A DNA stretch of 64,000 bases from Loripinus fragilis. Its lineage: Eukaryota > Mollusca > Bivalvia > Lucinida > Lucinidae. A model generated the notes under the pieces. It was not told where the DNA came from. It did not search any database and saw only the letters and a list, made by a program, of their open reading frames with translations. Location: assembly GCA_964019695.1 (NCBI GenBank), contig OZ026524.1:25150164-25214163 (forward strand), written 5' to 3'. Numbering within the stretch: the first letter of the stretch is position 1; the number at the start of each line of letters is the position of its first letter. Shown here one piece after another: positions 44,760 through 57,031 of the stretch. The translations under genes and the position numbers were made by a program.

Positions 44760-47700
44760 ACAAAAAATAGGTACTGAAAGGGTATTTTCATGCTAACAAA
44801 AACTAAGTGATTTATTTTTACAAGATATCAGAGCCGTAAAATAGATATTAGTCTCCGCCAAAATTTAAATCTAGTTAGGGTTGTACTATTTCTATGCGCA
44901 TGCAAGCTTTCAGTGTGAAGTAACTTTTATGCAATATTTTAAAAACGAAAAACTGTGTTCATTTGCGGTGCCATATACCAGTAGCAGATATTTGGAAAAT
45001 GGTGCATATACATGTACCAAAATACCTTTGTGATGTCGCCCATATGGTTAAAAAGGCAACAGAAGAAAAATGAAAAAAAAATGACACATACGAACCAACA
45101 ATTCTGTTGATGATCAGCTGGCATGTTGTCCCAGAACATACTTTGTGAGCAAATTTAAATTGCGGAAATTAGTATTCATATGAAAGAAACATCTAATTTA
45201 CCTTGACAATGTACATGAAATTAAATTTAAGCATACGATGTAATGTTTCCGTCATATACAGCTGCTTTCCAAAATTTTTATAGATAGCAATTTTTGTCAT
45301 AATTATTTACATACCCTATACTTGTTTGAGTGTTTGTAATAAACCTGTGCTTTGTTTGAGATATGATTTATTACTGCTCCTGTATGCCCGACACATCTAG
45401 TAGTAGTGAGTGAAAATATGACTTGTTTTTGCAGATGTTTTGGATCAAGTTTTAACTTCTAAAAAAGTTGATTATCTTTTTAGCAAATCAAAGTTGCTTA
45501 TCAAACCTCTATTTCGAATTATGGGATAATAAAGATAGCAGCAAAGAAAACTGTGGTGGTAATCTATAAAGCCATGTATATGGAGCATTGTGAAAATACT
45601 TAAAGAATTGAAGCTATCGAGTGTATCAACAATGAATCACTTGATTGACGATAGTGTATGTGCACTAGCAGGTCGCACAAAGTTTATAATTTTACATAAT
45701 TACTTTAAAAAAGATATTTTAAGTGCATTCTGGGTGTTCAAATTTGATGCTACATAGTAAGAGCCACGTTATTAGGAGAAAGACCAAAAGGAAAGGTCAG
45801 TACTGCCAAACAGTTAAAAGGGCCAAAAGGGCTTGAAATCGTATTAAAATTGGGAAGATGTCTTTCAAATCCGAAAATAATACACGTACGTAAAAACACA
45901 TCGTAATTGTTTTATAAAATAGTACGACATCTTCACTAATTAGGCCATGAGCTACTAAGGGTTTCGCTCCCCCTTTTCAATTAAGGTTATTTAAGTGGTA
46001 CTTGAACTATTCAAATTGGCTAAACAGGCATGTAAAATGTAAAAACAGCTAATTTCTACAGATGCTGCTGTTTTAAGAGTACATTAAGGCCATTATGGTG
46101 TAATTTACATTACATTTTCAACTACACCCTATAAAATCATCGATATTTTGTTATATAGTTTCTTTTTATAACCCTCTCAATACATATCGTAGATTAAAAT
46201 ACATGTATCTAAAAGATAATTAACTGACTATTTTAAAACTGCAAACAGCTTGCTTCTGTCACAAACACTCTAGGAGTTATAAGCTGTTGAATATGACAAC
46301 CCCTAAGAATACGTTATGTACTGTAAGAACTTTTTCATTTAGAAACAAAGCATGCAATCCTATAGGTAAACTTTTAAACACCATATTTAAGCATCATATT
46401 GATAATCAAGAGCGAGAGGGGATATTAAGCATTGTTTCTGGTGTAAATTATCAGTGTTTTTGTTTGTTTGGCAATATGTTACGTATGCTACAAACTTTAA
46501 GGCTTTATATATATTGCTTAATTCCCTAAATGATACATCCAATGGTATTTAATTTCATTTCAGAACGTGAGTTTTGTGCTGAATAGACATGAAGTAACTA
46601 GTTTGTCCACAATTTTATTTATCTGTTCTTATTAAGATATTATGTCAAATTGTCAAAGCATATTTACTTTTGTGAAATAGTTTAATTTAGGACTTTTTTT
46701 TAAAAACAAAACCTAAAAAAACTGATTTGGACAAAATTAATAATCATTAACAAAGACAATTGTGCTCTGAAGTACCAGCTGAATAAAGATAAGTTCCCAT
46801 GTTCTGTCAAAATTGTTAAAGTAACATATATTACCATATAAAATATATTTGAAGGTACTATGTATGTCTAAAATGCTGTGACCGACAGAATTAAATAGAG
46901 TCTGAAATGAGTATGTATGGTAGATTTAGATTTTTGTATTACTTATCTGAAAAAAACACTAAGTTTAATCTAGTTACTTAATTAACAGCAACCAAAATAT
47001 TTCAGTGTACCAAGTTAACTGCTGGTCAAATTGTACAAACATAGTCAGTAACACAATACACGTTGGTATTTCTTGTATATTTTGGTTCATCTACAATAAC
47101 AAAAACTTTTTTACTAAATGTTGTATGGTAGGTTGTAGCATACAATATATTTTATGCTATTACAACCTAGATAGAATTAAGCATTTGTAAGTTGGTTGAG
47201 CAAAAACTGATATACGTTACATAGATATAGATACTATGCATTAAAAGTGTAATGTAATCATATACTGTTTGAAGAGACTGTCTCCAAATAAAATTTTATA
47301 TTGACATTGTTGTATTTGCGTATACATATGATGATGCTTTACTTTACTTATGGCTTTAAAATAGACCTTAATTTATATTCAGCATAGCTTTCATTGTTTA
47401 ATGGATGAAACTTATAATTAAATCAACATAGTTTTTCTGATCATATGCTTCAGCAATGTAAATTTTATTGGTAAATGTTTTTTAAAACAAATATTTTTGT
47501 GAAATGGGAACTTTAAGTAATAATGGTGGAGTTTACATGACAACAATCACAAGTGATATGATCATATCCTAGAAAACAAGTCACTGATGCTAATTGCCAC
47601 AATACGTTATGTGACATTACCAAATTATAGCAAAGCGTTATATGGATATTAACAATAAGAACGAGTTGCAAACACACCAGGGTATAGATTTAAGACGTAT

Positions 47701-48110
47701 ACAAAAAGTCAACTGTTCTATCAAAAAAGTATTGGGGCAACACTCTACTCATTATAAGCATTGTTATCGATGATAGATTTTCATGCAATATTAACAAAGT
47801 ATACACGTACATGATTTTGATGGTAAGATCTATGCATTTCATTACCATGGGTCTTCTAATTTAATCATCTCATACAAATCATATTTCTTTCACATTGAAA
47901 AGGATACCATAAAGTTAAGATATTATCAGCAGTGTGCCTTTAAAGACTCTATTGTTATTTATGTTACATATGTGTATGATATAGTATACCAACTATTGAA
48001 ACCTTATATCAGATTTGTTTTTGACAGTATCGGCTTTAGAGGAAAAATAATTGTTGTTCTCATTTATTGTGATTTATAAAGCGCTAAAATTGCTCAAATG
48101 AAGATTTGAC
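44760..48110. other. Intron sequence, no gene or recognised repeat
   Basis: Over 3 kb of AT-rich sequence without a clear TE end, array or domain-bearing frame. Short frames at 46287 and 47005 have no motif. Confidence 0.35.
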
Positions 48111-48119
48111 AAACACGTG

Positions 48120-48287
48120 AGATTTTGGTACTTATCACATAATCAGTGCATGAGATTTCCAACAATATAACATTTTGACATGTGTAGACTCGGACGAACC
48201 TCTGCAGCCTGCTTTTAAGCTTAGAAACTCAAAATGGTGCTCAGTCAGTAGCTTAACAATCATAGAATACTCAAGCGACTAGCAAAG
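48120..48287. mobile_element. Hairpin family H2, 3' half only
   Basis: CATGAGATTTCCAACAATAT, ACATTTTGACATGTGTAGAC and TCAGTCAGTAGCTTAACAAT match the copy at 33370-33540, but the central GCAAAGGCTC hairpin is lost. Confidence 0.5.
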
Positions 48288-48818
48288 TAAGTAAGGTTGC
48301 AAAGATCAGGAATCGATACAATCAAGTACCACACCTGACCCAGGATACCAATGGGAAAGTGACAAACTCACAGAAGACACCACAAACAAGAGCCAAGAGG
48401 TCAGCCCTTTCCCAGCAGGTGACCACGAAGCACATATAAACAGACGCGCACAAAACATAGCAAACACAAGACAGAACAAAAACATAAAAGATCCACAAAA
48501 GAAGTACCGCCTTGGAACGGTCAGTAAAATATTTCACTGGAGGGCTTAAACCGGGTTAACGGCGCCAACCCCACCCTTAATTCAGATGTGGATCAAGACA
48601 AATAGATATTTGGTTTGCATGAAAGACCCCTAACTTATCAATGCATCATCTTCTAAAACATATAAATCAAGATATAACAAGGAGATAAAGCAAGGATAAG
48701 GACTCAACAGTAAATTAAGCTGAATACCGGAGCAAAAGAAATCCAACAGGTAAACCCCGGTGGGCCCGACAAACAGCCAAAGCATCAGGCCCCTACCATC
48801 TCATCAATAGATAAGTCT

Positions 48819-49007
48819 TTAAGTCGGAACCATCATAGAGTCTGAAGTCCGACCCACCGGCGTGCAATTAAAGAGGAAAGCAAAGTTGCCAACTGTGATT
48901 GGGTTGACTACCAAGCATGCAGTCTGTTGCAATACATTATTGTCATAGCCAATCTTTTTATAATGGGAAATTATTTTAATGAACTGCGCTGAGAGATTTA
49001 AGTCCAA
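48819..49007 (-). pseudogene. Penelope-like protein, C-terminal block, out of frame
   Basis: Encodes IKIISHYKKIGYDNNVLQQT...CLVVNPITVGNFAFLFNCTP...SDSMMVPT, then stop. The copy at 54100-54640 shows the same C-terminus preceded by about 30 extra residues (a segment with GHSELEFYGELVYKL) that is missing here. A deletion has therefore joined the reverse transcriptase block to this block out of frame near 48995. Its role in the family is unknown to me. Confidence 0.6.
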
Positions 49008-49741
49008 TTTGGAATTTAGAAATCAAATCGAAGTATCGTCTATAAAATTTTGAAAATGTTTTGCGAAGTTTATGATACCGATAGCCCTGTTTAAGAAGTT
49101 TCTGAGTTAACAATTTATTGCGAGTGTTGAAGTCAGTAACATAGCTAGATGCTCTAGCAAAACGAATGAGTTGAGAGATATAGACTCCATAGGATGTAGA
49201 ACGAGTAACATCACCATCTAAAAATGGGAAATTGACTATTTCAAAATCAAAGTCGTCACGTTTATCATAAATTTTGGTAGAAACAATACCATTAGAAATT
49301 GACAAATGCAAGTCTAAAAATGCGGCTTCGGTATCAGAGGCATTGGCTTTATTAAGTTGGAGCTCTGAAGGGTATATTTGAGTAACCATATTTTCAAAAT
49401 AAACATTATTAATATTTAAAATATCGTCCAAATATCTGGAAGTAGTGTTAAACGCATCAATAACATCAGCCTGCTTATCATAAGAAAGAGACATCATAAA
49501 GTCCCTTTCATAACAAAACAGGAATAAATCTGCAACCAGGGGAGCACAATTAGTGCCCATAGGAATCCCAACTACTTGTCTATAGAGCTTGGTGCCAAAT
49601 TGAATAAAAATGTTGTCCAACAAAAAGGTCAGCGCATCACATACATTTTGACACGACCATGCATGATATTTTTTTAGGTTTTTCTGAAGTAAAAAAAGCA
49701 TTTCTGTCACTACATGCAAGGTAAGGAGAGCCTTCTCTCTG
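48976..49741 (-). pseudogene. Penelope-like reverse transcriptase domain
   Basis: Copies element RNA into DNA at a nick in the target. The frame shows the RT core: finger/palm segment VVGIPMGTNCAPLVADLFL (residues about 118-136 of the frame), then the catalytic RYLDDIL (Tyr-Leu-Asp-Asp, residues 165-168), then the conserved downstream region SDTEAAFLDLHLSI, YDKRDDFDFEIVNFPF and GVYISQLIRFARASS, ending in a basic KLRKTFSKFYRRYF helix. This matches Penelope-like elements of molluscs. The catalytic pair is intact, but the frame is broken: a T-run frameshift lies near 49690 (the expected REGSPYLACSDRNAF is in another frame), the N-terminus is replaced by an H2 MITE (frame reads VHEISNNVVCATSK), and the C-terminus is deleted. 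The frame continues to 49926 only through MITE sequence. Confidence 0.85.
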
Positions 49742-49860
49742 GAAGGTTCAAAGGCTCTGATCAGACTGCACGTATGCACAGACTGATCTAAGGCTTTGCT
49801 GGTCGCACATACAACATTGTTGGAAATCTCATGCACTGGCTCAATTATTAGAAAATATCT
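49742..49860. mobile_element. Hairpin family H2, copy 3, truncating the Penelope-like element
   Basis: AAAGGCTCTGATCAGACTGC...ACAGACTGATCTAAGGCTTTGC, GGTCGCACATACAACATTGT, GGAAATCTCATGCACTGGCTC. It starts exactly where reverse transcriptase homology stops. Confidence 0.65.
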
Positions 49861-50059
49861 CGGATCCATTAATTGCTCATGCTGATGCAGTCGAGCTAGA
49901 CATATTAATTCTATTGGAGTCTGCATCTATATATCCATACTTTGTGGATGCAGACAGCAAAGGCGTTGGTGAGTCTGCACATTTACAAGGCTTGCCTGAG
50001 CCCTCATTTCTTAACATTGCAATGAGTACTAGTACCAAATCAAATGTGCTGGCTCATTT

Positions 50060-52005
50060 GATTTATTCTTTGTTACTATAATCTATTTAGCTTGATTTGA
50101 AATATCCAAAGGATTATAGGATGCAACTTCATAACAATGATCATGATCCCATATGGCATACTTAGTAACAAATTTAATATAAAACAAAATTGAACTGTTA
50201 AACTAAGCTCTATTGACAGAAATAATTCAAACAAAAAATCACAATGGATTGTTGAAGTCCTTTCAGTTAGTCACGTATGTAATAAAATACTAACAATGCA
50301 AGGGATCTTTTCTAAGCATTAACTTATCTCTTTTAAATATATGACTAAATTGAACATTTTGAACAAATGCTGCCCTAAGTAGCTGTTTAAATGCTTCACA
50401 AAATTCATCAACAGGCAAAACAAACGATAGGAGTAATAACCTCCTTAACTATTCTTATTATGCATGCAACCTAGATTTTGCTCTTCCTTCGCCAAACTAG
50501 ACATGTTGATTACTGCTATAGGTATTATAACCATGGGGACAGGCATGTTGGGTTAGGTGTAGGGTACCATATTTGGGATAGAAATTGTTATGATTAAAAA
50601 GAACTTCAGTTTTCATCGAAAAGACCAGGGATAACACCTATATACATTTTTCATTTCTCAATGTTAACCATGCCTGAAATGACTTAAAATTTTACAACTT
50701 GTGAGCTAGCTTTCGTCCTTAGTTATTTTCATTATAGTTGTTGTAATCAATAGCTGATAAGCTGTATATGTATTTGGTTGGCTCACAATTTTGGTTATAC
50801 ATACTAAGCTACTACTTGTTTAAAATCCTCTTTCGCCTGAACTAAACGGTAGACAGAAGGTTAAAATGTTTTGTATACACCATTCCATGCATTGAATTAA
50901 GTTAACACAAACAAGTGTCAGAGATTAATGAAGTATTCAAGCAATTAAGAAGCATGATTTGATTATTAAAATAAGTAGTTTCTATATATGATTTTTACAT
51001 ATTCGATAAAAAAACCCCCTCTCAATTGAAATAGCATTTGATGTGCTTTGAGTTCAAGTTTCTTACTTTTCATCACCTGTGCTTTTGTCAGAGTTTAAAT
51101 TCACTTATATTTTACGTTAAAGAACACTTCATTATTACTCCCATTATTGAGCCTAAATTTACGCCCATTATGAGTTTAAACTCATATAATGCTATTTTGT
51201 GTCAAAATGATGTATTCCAAAGAAGGTAGCGTATGTAACAGTAATAAAAGGTACCCAAATGAGTTAAAATTATACTGCTAGTAATTTACTTTCAATTGCA
51301 AGATAATATTGATTTGTAAGAATTAGGGTAACATAGTAAACTCTGCAATAGCAGGGTAACTTCTCAATCCATAAAAAGCTAACGTGCATTATTTTGTGGC
51401 TTATAGAATGTGATTTTTGAAAAATCATAGTGTACAAAACTCCTCTAAGGAGGTATTTTGGCAGCACATGGTTTAGTGATTGAACAGGGCTAAGATAAAC
51501 AAACGGGCTACTCTTAAAGGATTGAATATGTTTCCTATTGCTATTCTTGCAAAGTTTACCTTATTCCCACCCAATTTGCACTGAAAACGCTGCTAAAACA
51601 TTAAATTGTCCATTTTCATACACTGGAATTCTCTTAACAAAATGGCGTCGGTTGTGTACTTTCGAACGTCATAACGTCGTCACAACGTCATAATCGTACG
51701 CAACGTTTTCGCGAACAAAAACATCGGCGACATGATCAGTCTGATCCACAATGCTTTCCGTATATAACGTCATGCAAATAATGCAGGGCTCATTTTAAGT
51801 ATTTTCAAGTTCAGACCCATGTTCAGACAGCACGTGAATCTCCTGATTAGAACATGGATTTTCGATCATTTAACAATGGGTGTAAACAGCTATACGAATA
51901 GACATCTATGCAAGAGTAGAGTATATAGACGTGGTCCATATGAGCTCCCTCGTGACAAAGCCAACATTATGGAATGTGCGTCTATTGATCAGCTTAGGGC
52001 AGAAA
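50060..52005. other. Intron sequence; TE edge possible near 51640
   Basis: No gene. At 51640-51760 a CpG-containing stretch (CGTCATAACGTCGTCACAAC) resembles edges of the element at 37.3 and 58.1 kb but without alignable ends. Confidence 0.35.
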
Positions 52006-52009
52006 AGCT

Positions 52010-53775
52010 CTGATCATTAGATGTATCCACACAGTCTGTGCTCTATATGGGTACATGTATCTTAAACCCCGTGGTATTAAAATACTGACTGCAAGAACTC
52101 TGATCACTCTAGCAATCCAGACAGTCTGTGTTCTCTATGGGTACATGTATCCAAAACCCCATGGTATTTAAATAGCGACAGCAAGATCTCTGATCACTCT
52201 AGGTGTCCACACAGTCTGTGTTCTCTATGAGTACATGTATCTAAAACCCCGTGGTATTTTAAAAACCGACAGCAAGATCTCTGATCACTCTAAGTATCCA
52301 CACAGTCTGTGCTCTATACTGGTACATGTATAGAAAACCCCGTGGTATTTAGATACTGACAGCAAGAACTCTGATCACGCTAAGTGTCCACACAGTCTGT
52401 GTTCTCTGGGTACATATATCTAAAACCCCGTGGTATTTAAATACCGACAGCAAGAGCTCTGATCACTCTAGGTGTCCACACAGTCTGTGTTCTCTGGGTA
52501 CATATATCTAAAACCCCGTGGTATTTAAATACCTGATCACTCTAAGTATCCACACAGTCTGTGCTCTATACTTGTACATGTATAGAAAACCCTGTGGTAT
52601 TTAAATAATGACAGCAAGAGCTCTGATTACTCTAGGTATCCACACAGTCGGTGTTCTCTATGTGTATATGTATCGAAGACCCCGTGGTATTTTATTACTG
52701 ACAGCAAGAACTCTGACCACTCTAGGTATCCACACAGTCTGTTTGCTCTATGGGTACATATATCTAAACCCCCGTGGTATTTAGATAGTGACAGCAAGAA
52801 CTCTGATCACCCTAGGTATCCACACAGTTTGTGTTCTCTATGGGTTCATGTTTCTAAAAAAAAACAGTGTAATTTAATTAATGACAGCAAGAACTCTGAT
52901 CACCCTAGGTATCCACACAGTCTGTGTTCTCTATGGGTTCATGTTTCTAAAAAACCCAGGTGTTAATTTAAAACTGACAGCAGGAACTCTGATCATTCTA
53001 TGTATCCACACAGTCTGTGCTCTCTATGGGTACATGTATCGAAACATCCATTGTATTTAAATACTGACAGCAAGAGCTCTGATCACTCAAGGTATACACT
53101 CAGACTTGGCTCTGTATGGGTACTCGTGGTATATAAAGACTGGCAGCAAAACTTTGTTCACCCTAGGTATCCACATAGGTTGGTACACGCATCAAAGAAC
53201 TCGCGGCATCTTAAGTCTAACAGCAAAGACTGATCACCCTAGGTTTTACACAGTCTGTGTTCTCAAGAGGAACTCGTGTTTAAGAACCTGGGGTATCTAA
53301 CGACTGACAGCAAAGACGGATCACCCTAGGTTTCACACAGTCTGTGTTCTCAAGAGGTACATGTATTCAACAACCCGCGATATCTAAAGACTGACAGCAC
53401 AGACTGATCACCCTAGATTTTTACAGGCTGTTCTGTCACAAGGGGTACATGTATCAAATAACCTGCGGTATCTAAAGCCTGGCAGCAAAGATTGGTCATC
53501 CTATTTTTTACAATCTGTGCTTTCAAGGGGAACACGTATCCAAGAACCCGCGGTATCTAAAGACTGGAAGCAAATACTCTGATCAAGATACGAATCCACA
53601 CAGTCTGTGTTCTCTATGGGTACATGTTTACAATAACTCATGGTATTTAAAGACTGACAGTAAAACCTCTGATCATCCTAGGTATTCAAAAAGTATGTGC
53701 TCTCAATGGGTACATGAATCTAAGAATCATCGGTATCGAAAGCCTGACAGTGAAAGCTCTGACCAGAGAGAGCCA
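52010..53775 (+). repeat. ~90-bp-period satellite array, about 19 units
   Basis: Units start CTCTGATCACTCTAGGTATC, continue CACACAGTCTGTGTTCTCTA and GGGTACATGTAT, then ACCCCGTGGTATTTAAATA and CTGACAGCAAGA. Units near 52100-52800 are most alike; from about 53050 on they diverge and carry internal indels. One unit is shortened at about 52530. It lies in the putative sulfotransferase intron. Confidence 0.92.
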
Positions 53776-53861
53776 AGACACAGGCTGATCGGGGTCTTCG
53801 CTTGCCTCACATGCTACTTTTGTCATCATCTAGCTCATGTGATAGGCATATTGCATTTACT

Positions 53862-54660
53862 TAAAGTAAGAAAAAGGGCAAAGATCAGTAATCGATACAA
53901 TCAAGCCGCGACCACACCTGACCCAGGAAACGAATGGAAAAGTGACAACGTCACAATTAGACATCACAAACGAGAGCCAAGAGGTCCGCCCTTTGCCAGT
54001 AGGTGACCACAAGGCATCAACACACAAACGTGCATGAAAGCATAACAAACCAAGACAAAAATAACATTAAAGATCCACGAAATAAGCAGCGCCTTGGAAC
54101 GGTCAGTAAAATATTTTAACCTCACCCTTAGTTCAGATGTGGACCAAGACACATAGATGTTTGGTTTGCATGTAAGACGCCTAACTTAACAAAGCATCAT
54201 CTCCTAGAACATATAAATCAAGATATAAAATGGAGGGGTAAAGCAAAGATTAGAACTCGACAGTAATTAAAACTGAATATCTGAGCAAAAGAAATCCAAC
54301 AGGTAAACCCCAGTGGGCCTGACAACAGCCCTACAATCTCACAACAGATAAGGCTTTAAGTCGGAACCGTCTTAGAGTCTGAAGTCCGACCCACCGGCGT
54401 GCAATTAAATAGGAAAGCAAAGTTGCCAACGGTGATTGGGTTGACCACCAAGCATGCAGTCTGCTGCAATACATTAATGCTATAGCCAAATTTTTCTACA
54501 ATGGGAAATGATTTTAATGGACTGCGCTGAAAAATTATTTGAGACTACAACATTCAATTTATACACCAATTCACCATAGAATTCAAGTTCCGAATGTCCT
54601 TGGCGCAAGAGAGATTTAAGGTCACTACCCATAGCAATAACCGTAACTCTAAATCATCAA
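53862..54660 (-). mobile_element. Penelope-like element remnant, copy 2 (3' part)
   Basis: Aligns with 48290-48975 (TCAGTAATCGATACAATCAA, GAGCCAAGAGGTCCGCCCTT, CCGACCCACCGGCGTGCAAT). It extends about 110 bp further into coding sequence than copy 1, retaining the block that copy 1 lost. The reverse transcriptase core is absent: a 5'-truncated copy, as target-primed integration produces. Confidence 0.7.
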
Positions 54661-55330
54661 GGGAGGTAATACTTGGTAGCGTTCGATTATGACAAAGTGT
54701 GATTTTACGCAACTATGATATGTTTTCTACCGACAGTAATGCCCGTTACACTGCACGTTGGTAATCTAAAAGTGATTGATATAACATTAAAAATGCAAAC
54801 AAAATTTTAAGTATAATGAATAACAAAAGTTGGCATTCTTTACGGATACTAAACGATGGACGCTCAGCTCTGTGAGAAGAAAAAAAAATCAGTCAGTGTA
54901 ATGGAACACGCGTTTTACCAGGGAAATGTCAGTCGACTGTTCGCGGTTTTTTTGACAGTCCACATCAACAATCATGTTATAACTACTTGTATATAGATCT
55001 ATATATGATTTTCTGGTTTTATTTTACCTGCATTAAAATTTCACCAAAACAGACTCGTCACGTTCTCTAGCGTCTACTTTGAACCTGACGTGCGCTTATG
55101 ACGTCACTTGCTCTTATGACGTCATTATGCGTAAACGAAAAGTATTGAACTTGACGTTGACGTTGAGAGTCCCTCGCTTTAGTTTGCGTCCTAAACAATT
55201 TGCCTTATGTCAATTGTGTTCCAATATTTAGCTACAAGGCTATCTTGGGCTAAGGTTGACTCAAGTATAGTCGTGATTCTAAATTATAGTAGGCCTACTC
55301 TAAATTATTAAAGGTACGCGAGGAATTCTG
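54660..55330. other. Intron sequence with two TGACGTCA octamers
   Basis: TATGACGTCACTTGCTCTTATGACGTCATT near 55098-55127 holds two CRE-like palindromes 15 bp apart. No gene seen. Confidence 0.4.
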
Positions 55331-55560
55331 ACATCGGGGTCTGCAAACAACAAAGGCGCAGACCAGCTTGCGCATCCGCGCAGTCTGATCAGCGCCTTTG
55401 CTATTCACAAATTGAATAGTATCGTATCTAAACTTGCTCCAAGCGAGATTTCACTATTCTATCTAGCCTCAGTGGCTGAGAAGGCTGGTTTTGGTATGAT
55501 CTTATCGGAAACCCTGAAGACAGGTTTTGTCGCATCGATGCTCATTTATATTCATGTAAA
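55330..55560. mobile_element. Hairpin family H2, copy 4
   Basis: AAAGGCGCAGACCAGCTTGC / GCGCAGTCTGATCAGCGCCT arms, AACTTGCTCCAAGCGAGATT and CCCTGAAGACAGGTTTTGTC; long co-linear match with 31060-31260. Confidence 0.65.
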
Positions 55561-55799
55561 TGCGGACCCAATCTTCAAGCCTGGTTCATGTGATATGCGC
55601 ATAGAAAATGTCTAGCCCCTCTAGACTTCTGGTGGCCAATTTCGCCCATGACCAACGCCGACGGGATCCGTACCAAAAATAGTACCCCCTCCCCCTCAGC
55701 GCCACTGAATACCCCCTTCAGTAGCGTGAAGGGTGTGGGCATAAAAAGAACCTTTTTCATATAAATGCGGGTCCAACCAAACAAATCATAGGTAAGTTA

Positions 55800-55895
55800 T
55801 AGTACTCAGTGAGACGGTTCTTTTGAGCACCCAAAGCAAATATGAAAATAATGAGCAATAAAATATTTACAATTTTACGCTAAAATTTTTGCTAA
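55800..55895. mobile_element. Hairpin MITE family H1, copy 5 (right half)
   Basis: GAGACGGTTCTTTTGAGCACCC followed by AATAAAATATTTAC and TTTTACGCTAAAA. The left arm is missing, so it breaks at the hairpin centre. Confidence 0.65.
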
Positions 55896-55899
55896 TCTC

Positions 55900-57030
55900 C
55901 AATGTTACTCTACATTTGACACGTTTCAACTGAAAGATGTCCGTCAAGGGATATATAGATCTAATAGAAATAAACCAACTCTGGTCAAGTGTTAAGGTCT
56001 GGCCTTGCTTCGCGATCGGGCATTAGTATGGCGCCCTAGGCCGCAACAAAGATTTAAAAACATTTCAAATTCTTGGATGAGTACATGAAGTATATGCATC
56101 AATCAATTAAAGCGATGCATATTAAAACAGCACATTTTCACCTAAATTTGACATGCAGAGTTACCCCGTGTCCTTGAAAAACGGTAAATGTCCCCAAAAC
56201 ATTACATCTCTATCCTAATGGTGTATCTATGCAAATTTGGTCAGAATATATTGACTAGGTGTTCAGACAAAATGCGGATAAGTTTCTTTTTACAGTGGGT
56301 GGGGTATTTTGGTATCGTTTTTGGTATTGAAAAGTCTTCACATATATGCATATAAATGTTCAAAGTATTTGGAGTACATATAGTTTCATTTGGAAGTTCA
56401 AAGTGAGGTATTTTAATCATCAGTGTTTGGTTCGTAAGGTTTTAACATGCTTAGAAATAAGAAAAGCCTGCTAAGTTCATTAATTTTTAGTTTAGGGGGT
56501 AGGGATAATTATTTGGTAATATCTAACTAATTAGACGGTGATTTTTTTTAAAATTTTGTCATAACGCATCTTATACAATGATCACTTTCCTAAAAAAAAA
56601 TTAGAAAAAATTATTTTTTTAAAGTATGTTTAAATATTGAATTATCAGTCAGTAATTGCCGAAAATGAATGCATAAATATCGGTGAATGCTGGTTTGAAC
56701 GCGTGATATGACGAAAAATACTTGTAAAGCTGCAAAAGAATGGTTTGAGAAAAAGTTCTTAATTATTTATGGCTTCGCATGCTTGTTTGAAATAACGATT
56801 TTCAAATATAAAATTGAGTTACAGAATATTTTACTTGTCTTAATGAGTTTCAAAAAAGCTGCGTAAAAAAGCCAACACAGGCCATATAATGAAGTGCTGT
56901 AACTTCTGAACTGGACGGTAAATTTTCTTCATTTTGCGTTATTTTGCTTAAAGTATGATGTACTACAGAATATCAAAAAATGGAAAAAATCTATTTTTTG
57001 GAAAAAAAATCGCCCAGTGTGGGCAGTGAC
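55900..57030. other. Intron sequence, nothing recognised
   Basis: AT-rich, no domain-bearing frame; ends at the sharp start of Penelope-like homology near 57030. Confidence 0.35.
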
Positions 57031-57031
57031 C

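Larger units (their letters stand above)
48290..49741 (-). mobile_element. Penelope-like element remnant, copy 1
   Basis: The 3' end (plus-strand left edge) is the AAAGATCAGGAATCGATACA segment shared with 35517 and 53862. It then runs through non-coding 3' sequence and two coding blocks (48819-49007, 48976-49741). The 5' side is cut at about 49742 by an H2 hairpin MITE. The reverse transcriptase core is present; a GIY-YIG endonuclease is not. Confidence 0.75.

Noticed and set aside
52010..53775. CRISPR array
   Set aside because: Units are fully repetitive with no unique spacers, in eukaryotic DNA without cas genes.
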